Below are positions 5,607 through 7,174 of a stretch of DNA of 7,174 nucleotides, in pieces (positions within the stretch are counted from its first letter, which is position 1; each line of letters begins with the position of its first letter). The DNA comes from Nitrospina sp. (lineage in GTDB: Bacteria; Nitrospinota; Nitrospinia; Nitrospinales; VA-1): assembly GCA_003545625.1 (NCBI GenBank), contig DODH01000093.1, positions 1-7,174 of the forward strand, read 5' to 3'. The notes below the pieces were generated by a model. It did no database searches and was not told where the DNA came from. It worked only from the letters and a program-made list of their open reading frames with translations. The position numbers and the translations under genes are program-made.

Positions 5607-7172
5607 ATGAATCAGATGCCTAAAAAACCTGAATGGATAATGAATGATCGCGGGTTCACCCTGACCGAGTTACTGGTAGGCACCGCAATCTCTTTGGCCC
5701 TTCTTGCCCTGGTAGCGGGGATCATCCAGTCGCAGGGGGATACGTTCTCGAGACAGAGCCAGTTGGGCCAAATGCAGGCCAATGGCAGGGCGGCGGTTGA
5801 CTTTATCAGTCGCAGTGTCCAGAACGCGGGTTTCAACGTCACTCGTGGCAAAAGGTTTCTCGCGGCATCCGATCATTACATCACCATGGTTTTTGATGAT
5901 GACAATGATGGTGCGATTCAAAATGACGAGGTTTTCACTTATGCAGTCTCAGATCCGAATGGCACTAACAATGAGACCTTCACGATCTCCCCATTTTTCG
6001 ATGAAGACGGTGACGGTACAGTATCCAGTTCGGAAACGAGGGATTACGATATTTCCCTGGCCTTGACGGGGCCGCCCTTTCATTTTTACCTCATCACCCC
6101 TAATAATGCGGATAACGGTTTGGTGAAAAATAAAGTGGCACGCAATATCGACAACCTGATTATCCGTTATTTCGATAAAGATGGGGACCCTTTGCCGTCA
6201 GGCGTAACCGAGGATGGGGCCGAAAACGCGGTTCCACCTTATGTCATTCCAGACGACGAATTGAACGATATCCGAAGAATAGAGATGGAAATCATTACAC
6301 TGTCGAAAGATGAAGACCCGAATGAAAACTACCAGAACATTGGCACTTATTTGGCAGGCAGTGTCGCCGCCACCTCAAGTGGGTCCACTTCCTTCAACGA
6401 CGGTTTCCGTCGTGAAACGTTTACAGCAGTTACTTCGCCAAGAAACCTGGTTACCGCTCCCTGGGGAAAAATTTCTTTAGTGGCCAGCCCCAGCCCCATC
6501 AGTTGTCCTGACGACTCGACCACCGTTACGGCGAGCGTGGTGGACTCGGAAGGGGAAGGTGTCGACTCAGGCATATCGGTCACCTTTACCACCAGTGATG
6601 GCACGCTTGACCCGGTCACGAATTCAACGATTGGGTCGGGAGACGCAAGCACCACCTTAACTTACGATTGGTCATCCCCAAGTGTCACGGTAACCGTTTC
6701 TGCCAGCGCTCTAATTGATGTAGACGGAGAAGATTACCCGGTGTTCAACGCCATCCCGGTTTCTTTTGAATCAGGAACCGGTATTTTTACCGATGACTTT
6801 GATGATCGAAACAGCGATGGCTGGACCGAAGCAGGCGTTGCCAACTGGAGTGCCGCATCCGGAGAATATAAAACCACATCCAATGAAGGTGGTGTTTCCT
6901 CAAACGGTTGCGCCGCATGGCAGGACTACGAAGCACAAGTGGAAATAAAGCGCGACGGTTCGTTAGGTCCGACTGAGTATGTCGGCCTTGTTTTTAGATT
7001 TCAAAACTCTTCACAATATTACTTGGCAAAGCTCTACTGCTCGAGCAACTGTGGGGGAAGTCCAAACGATCACGTGTATTCTGTGGAGCTGGAAACTTTT
7101 GATGGAGGCGCAACGTCCACCCTGGCCAGTTCAACATTCACCTTTGACAAAAACGAATATTATTCCCTGTAG
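5607..7172 (+). CDS. pilW: PilW-like minor pilin with Ig-like and LamG-like adhesin extension
   Basis: A 521-aa modular pilin. Residues 1-16 are the leader, followed by FTLTELLVGTAISLALLALV with Glu at +5 (E21). A PilW-type pilin domain follows (GRAAVDFISRSVQNAGFN at 60-77, continuing to about 285). It contains two canonical EF-hand loops: D97-D99-D101-G102-I104-E108 and D132-D134-D136-G137-V139-E143. A partial third, DKDGD, is at 190-194. Residues about 289-370 resemble an invasin/Big_1 Ig-like domain (TVTASVVDSEGEGVDSG, then VTFTTSDGTL). From about 393 on is a LamG-like beta-sandwich (DDFDDRNSDGW, YVGLVFRFQNSSQYYLAKL). The frame ends at TAG after NEYYSL, where such domains usually continue for 50 or more residues, so the protein may be truncated. 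PilW normally ends after the pilin domain (roughly 200-350 aa); the extension suggests a surface-binding tip. Domain names are from pattern recognition only. Confidence 0.85.
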   Translation: MNQMPKKPEWIMNDRGFTLTELLVGTAISLALLALVAGIIQSQGDTFSRQSQLGQMQANGRAAVDFISRSVQNAGFNVTRGKRFLAASDHYITMVFDDDNDGAIQNDEVFTYAVSDPNGTNNETFTISPFFDEDGDGTVSSSETRDYDISLALTGPPFHFYLITPNNADNGLVKNKVARNIDNLIIRYFDKDGDPLPSGVTEDGAENAVPPYVIPDDELNDIRRIEMEIITLSKDEDPNENYQNIGTYLAGSVAATSSGSTSFNDGFRRETFTAVTSPRNLVTAPWGKISLVASPSPISCPDDSTTVTASVVDSEGEGVDSGISVTFTTSDGTLDPVTNSTIGSGDASTTLTYDWSSPSVTVTVSASALIDVDGEDYPVFNAIPVSFESGTGIFTDDFDDRNSDGWTEAGVANWSAASGEYKTTSNEGGVSSNGCAAWQDYEAQVEIKRDGSLGPTEYVGLVFRFQNSSQYYLAKLYCSSNCGGSPNDHVYSVELETFDGGATSTLASSTFTFDKNEYYSL

Positions 7173-7174
7173 GT

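Noticed and set aside
2612..7172. Reading the pilin operon as type II secretion pseudopilins
   Set aside because: The gene order and the PilV-, PilX- and PilW-type N-termini fit type IV pilus minor pilins. No gspD/E/F/G/L/M-like gene is in the window, although the neighbourhood beyond it is unseen.

Overview
The window reads as chromosomal DNA of a Gram-negative bacterium with type IV pili. Base composition is moderate. The mix of a two-SEC-C YchJ-type protein, an unusual aldo/keto reductase and large PilX/PilW-like minor pilins would suit a Nitrospina-like or deltaproteobacterial lineage, but that placement is a guess: there is no rRNA or other marker gene here.

Layout: (1) Positions 1-362 carry no gene I can support, but hold three consensus DnaA-box-like 9-mers within 34 bp. 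(2) Positions 363-2202 hold three minus-strand genes, in transcription order a 54-aa charged small protein, an aldo/keto reductase, and a YchJ-family SEC-C protein, closely spaced and probably an operon. (3) Positions 2203-2611 are a divergent intergenic region. It has an 86% AT block with roughly helically phased A-tracts, a 38-bp dyad (9-bp arms around a central A5T5 palindrome), and a sigma-54-like -24/-12 element just before the first pilin gene. (4) Positions 2612-7172 are a plus-strand operon of four minor-pilin genes in the order GspH/FimT-like, PilV-like, PilX-like, PilW-like. The first three are translationally coupled by 1-bp and 4-bp overlaps; the fourth follows after 21 bp with a strong ribosome binding site.

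Minor pilins of this kind form a complex that primes assembly of a type IV pilus and sits at its tip. Two features are unusual. Three of the four proteins carry EF-hand-like calcium loops, two of them canonical and lying in tandem in the PilW-like protein. That protein also has a C-terminal extension made of an Ig-like (invasin/Big_1 type) domain and a LamG-like domain, so it looks like a pilin fused to an adhesin. Its reading frame stops at a TAG inside what looks like the middle of the LamG-like fold, two bases before the window ends.

The best candidate for something undescribed is this operon taken together with its upstream region: a calcium-binding, adhesin-bearing pilus tip whose transcription may depend on sigma-54 and an activator bound at the dyad. 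The regulatory part is inference from sequence pattern only.
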